Shown here piece by piece: positions 4,559-5,828 of a stretch of 5,828 nt of DNA (position 1 is its first letter; each line of letters opens with the position of its first letter). The stretch is taken from NCBI GenBank assembly GCA_013335425.1, contig JAAXVQ010000150.1:1-5828 (forward strand), in the 5' to 3' direction. A program made the position numbers and the translations under genes. The notes below the pieces were generated by a model. That model had not been told where the DNA came from. It saw nothing but the letters and a program-made list of their open reading frames with translations, and did no database searches. Source of the DNA: Candidatus Firestoneibacteriota bacterium (GTDB lineage Bacteria; Oederibacteriota; JAAXVQ01).

Positions 4559-5828
4559 GGTCGCTGATTTTATCGCGGAGTACTTGGCAACCTACGGCGT
4601 GGACCGGGTGTTCATGGTCACCGGCGGCGGCGCCATGCATTTGAATGATTCCTTCGGCAAACATCAGGACACCTGGGAAATCGTCTTCCACCATCACGAA
4701 CAGGCCTGCGCCATCGCCGCCGAAGGCTACAGCCGCACGACGGGGAAACTCGGGGTGGTCAATGTGACCACCGGCCCCGGGGGGCTCAACACGCTCACGG
4801 GCGTGATGGGACAATGGACCGATTCGGTTCCGGTGCTGTATATCTCCGGCCAAGTCAAGACCGAAACCACCATCGCCGCCTGCCCGGACGTGCCCCTGCG
4901 GCAATTGGGCGATCAGGAAGTGGACATAGTCCGCATCGTCCGGCCCATCACCAAATACGCCGTAACCCTGCAGGCACCCCAGGATGTGAAAAAAGTCGTG
5001 CAGGAGGCTATTTTCCACGCCACCACCGGCCGCCCCGGACCGGTTTGGATTGATGTTCCCATGAACATCCAGGGCGCATTGGTGGACGAAGATGCGCTCG
5101 CGGGTTTTGTGGCGCCGGAAAAGCCGGGGTCTTCGGCTCGTCTCTCGGCAGACGCGGACGCCGCGCGCAAACTGCTGGCTGCGGCCCGGCGGCCGGTGAT
5201 CATTGCCGGGCACGGGATCCGGTTGGGCAAGGCGCTTGAGAGTTTTCGCGAATTTTTGGCCCAACACCCCTGGCCGGTGGTCACCACCTTCAATGGCTTT
5301 GACCTGGTCCCCAGCGACCATCCGCAGTATATCGGGCGCATCGGCACCGTGGGCGATCGAGCGGGCAACTTCGCCCTGCAGAACGCCGATGTGGTGCTTT
5401 CCTTGGGCTCGCGGAACAATGTCCGCCAGACCAGTTACACCTGGAAAAATTTCGCCCGCGCCGCCAAAAAAATCGTGGTGGACATTGACCCGGCGGAATT
5501 GGCCAAACCGACGGTCAAACCCGATTTGGCGGTTGCGGCGGATGTGAAGTTTTTCTTGAAAGAAATCAATGCCGCGCCGATATCTCCGGAGCAGGCTCCC
5601 TGGGGCGATTGGCTGGCCTGGTGCCAAGCCCGCAAGCATAAGTATCCGGTGGTGTTGGCCGAATACCAGGCCGTCAAAGGCGGAGTCCAGCCGTACTGGT
5701 TTATGCAGGTTTTGACCGCCGCTTTGCCCGAAGGGGCGGTTTGCGTGGCGGGCAACGGAACGGCTTGCGTGACGCTCTTTCAAGCCGGCATTGTAAAAAA
5801 GCACCAACGGATTTTTTGGAACTCGGGC
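4551..5828 (+). CDS. ThDP-dependent acetolactate synthase-like enzyme (YerE-like acyltransferase), 3' partial
   Basis: The first 426 residues of a ThDP-dependent enzyme of usual length about 550-600 aa are present. The frame is open to the window edge, with roughly the last quarter missing. Seen: N-terminal pyrimidine-binding domain with VFMVTGGGAMHLNDSFG (20-36); HHHEQACAIAAEGYSR (47-62), with the ThDP-activating Glu50; NVTTGPGGLNTLTGV (71-85); the SVPVLYISGQV stretch (92-102); and a central domain (about 200-340) with RRPVIIAGHGIRL and VVLSLGSRNNVRQ. The pyrophosphate domain begins near 375, with GNGTA at 401-405, and the sequence stops in IFWNSG just before the expected GDG-type cofactor motif. 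The GGGAMHLND start is what I associate with polysaccharide-locus relatives such as Yersinia YerE, which adds an acetyl unit from pyruvate to a CDP-4-keto sugar. Whether FAD is bound cannot be told. The start overlaps the cyclase stop by 8 nt (ATGCGTAA), consistent with coupling. A biosynthetic acetolactate synthase role is less likely given the neighbours. Confidence 0.85.
   Translation, partial: MRKVADFIAEYLATYGVDRVFMVTGGGAMHLNDSFGKHQDTWEIVFHHHEQACAIAAEGYSRTTGKLGVVNVTTGPGGLNTLTGVMGQWTDSVPVLYISGQVKTETTIAACPDVPLRQLGDQEVDIVRIVRPITKYAVTLQAPQDVKKVVQEAIFHATTGRPGPVWIDVPMNIQGALVDEDALAGFVAPEKPGSSARLSADADAARKLLAAARRPVIIAGHGIRLGKALESFREFLAQHPWPVVTTFNGFDLVPSDHPQYIGRIGTVGDRAGNFALQNADVVLSLGSRNNVRQTSYTWKNFARAAKKIVVDIDPAELAKPTVKPDLAVAADVKFFLKEINAAPISPEQAPWGDWLAWCQARKHKYPVVLAEYQAVKGGVQPYWFMQVLTAALPEGAVCVAGNGTACVTLFQAGIVKKHQRIFWNSG

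Noticed and set aside
4500..5807. Long open frame on the - strand (435 codons)
   Set aside because: It lies antisense to the well-supported ThDP enzyme gene. Its translation is rich in His, Arg and Gly without recognisable motifs, as expected for a shadow frame in GC-rich coding DNA.

Overview
The window is part of a bacterial surface-polysaccharide (O-antigen or capsule type) nucleotide-sugar cluster. All genes lie on the + strand, base composition is moderately GC-rich by eye, and Shine-Dalgarno sites are clear. The gene set suggests a Gram-negative, possibly uncultured bacterium, but the sequence does not fix the taxon. There are no RNA genes, CRISPR arrays or insertion sequences. The only gaps between genes are short: 92, 51, 22 and 98 nt.

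Layout. (1) 1-92: a promoter-like region and a good ribosome binding site. (2) 93-941: a chimeric open frame. About 30 codons of a nitroreductase-type N-terminus run without a break into the C-terminal two thirds of a CDP-glucose 4,6-dehydratase (RfbG), so the dehydratase has lost its Rossmann dinucleotide-binding half. (3) 993-1874: an extended-SDR NAD(P)-dependent epimerase/reductase of the RmlD/GDP-fucose synthase kind, with His where the catalytic Tyr should be. (4) 1897-2712: a divergent HpcH/HpaI aldolase/citrate lyase family protein. (5) 2713-2810: an intergenic stretch with a perfect 16-bp hairpin closed by a GCAA tetraloop. (6) 2811-3476: a classical SDR oxidoreductase. (7) 3467-4558: a 3-dehydroquinate synthase-like sugar-phosphate cyclase. 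(8) 4551-5828: a YerE/acetolactate-synthase-like thiamine-diphosphate (ThDP) enzyme, cut by the window end.

How the genes may work together. CDP-glucose 4,6-dehydratase makes CDP-4-keto-6-deoxyglucose. ThDP enzymes of the YerE kind transfer an acyl unit from a 2-keto acid to a 4-keto sugar nucleotide to give a branched-chain sugar, as in CDP-yersiniose synthesis. The epimerase/reductase would act on the keto sugar. The added aldolase, SDR and dehydroquinate-synthase-like cyclase are not part of the yersiniose pathway, and suggest a more elaborate branched or carbocyclic sugar. The SDR, cyclase and ThDP genes overlap by 10 and 8 nt and look translationally coupled, so they probably act in consecutive steps.

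The points most worth a second look are the unusual enzyme combination, the nitroreductase/RfbG junction (real rearrangement or assembly artefact), the Tyr-to-His change in the epimerase, the intergenic hairpin, and a small hairpin over the start codon of the ThDP gene.
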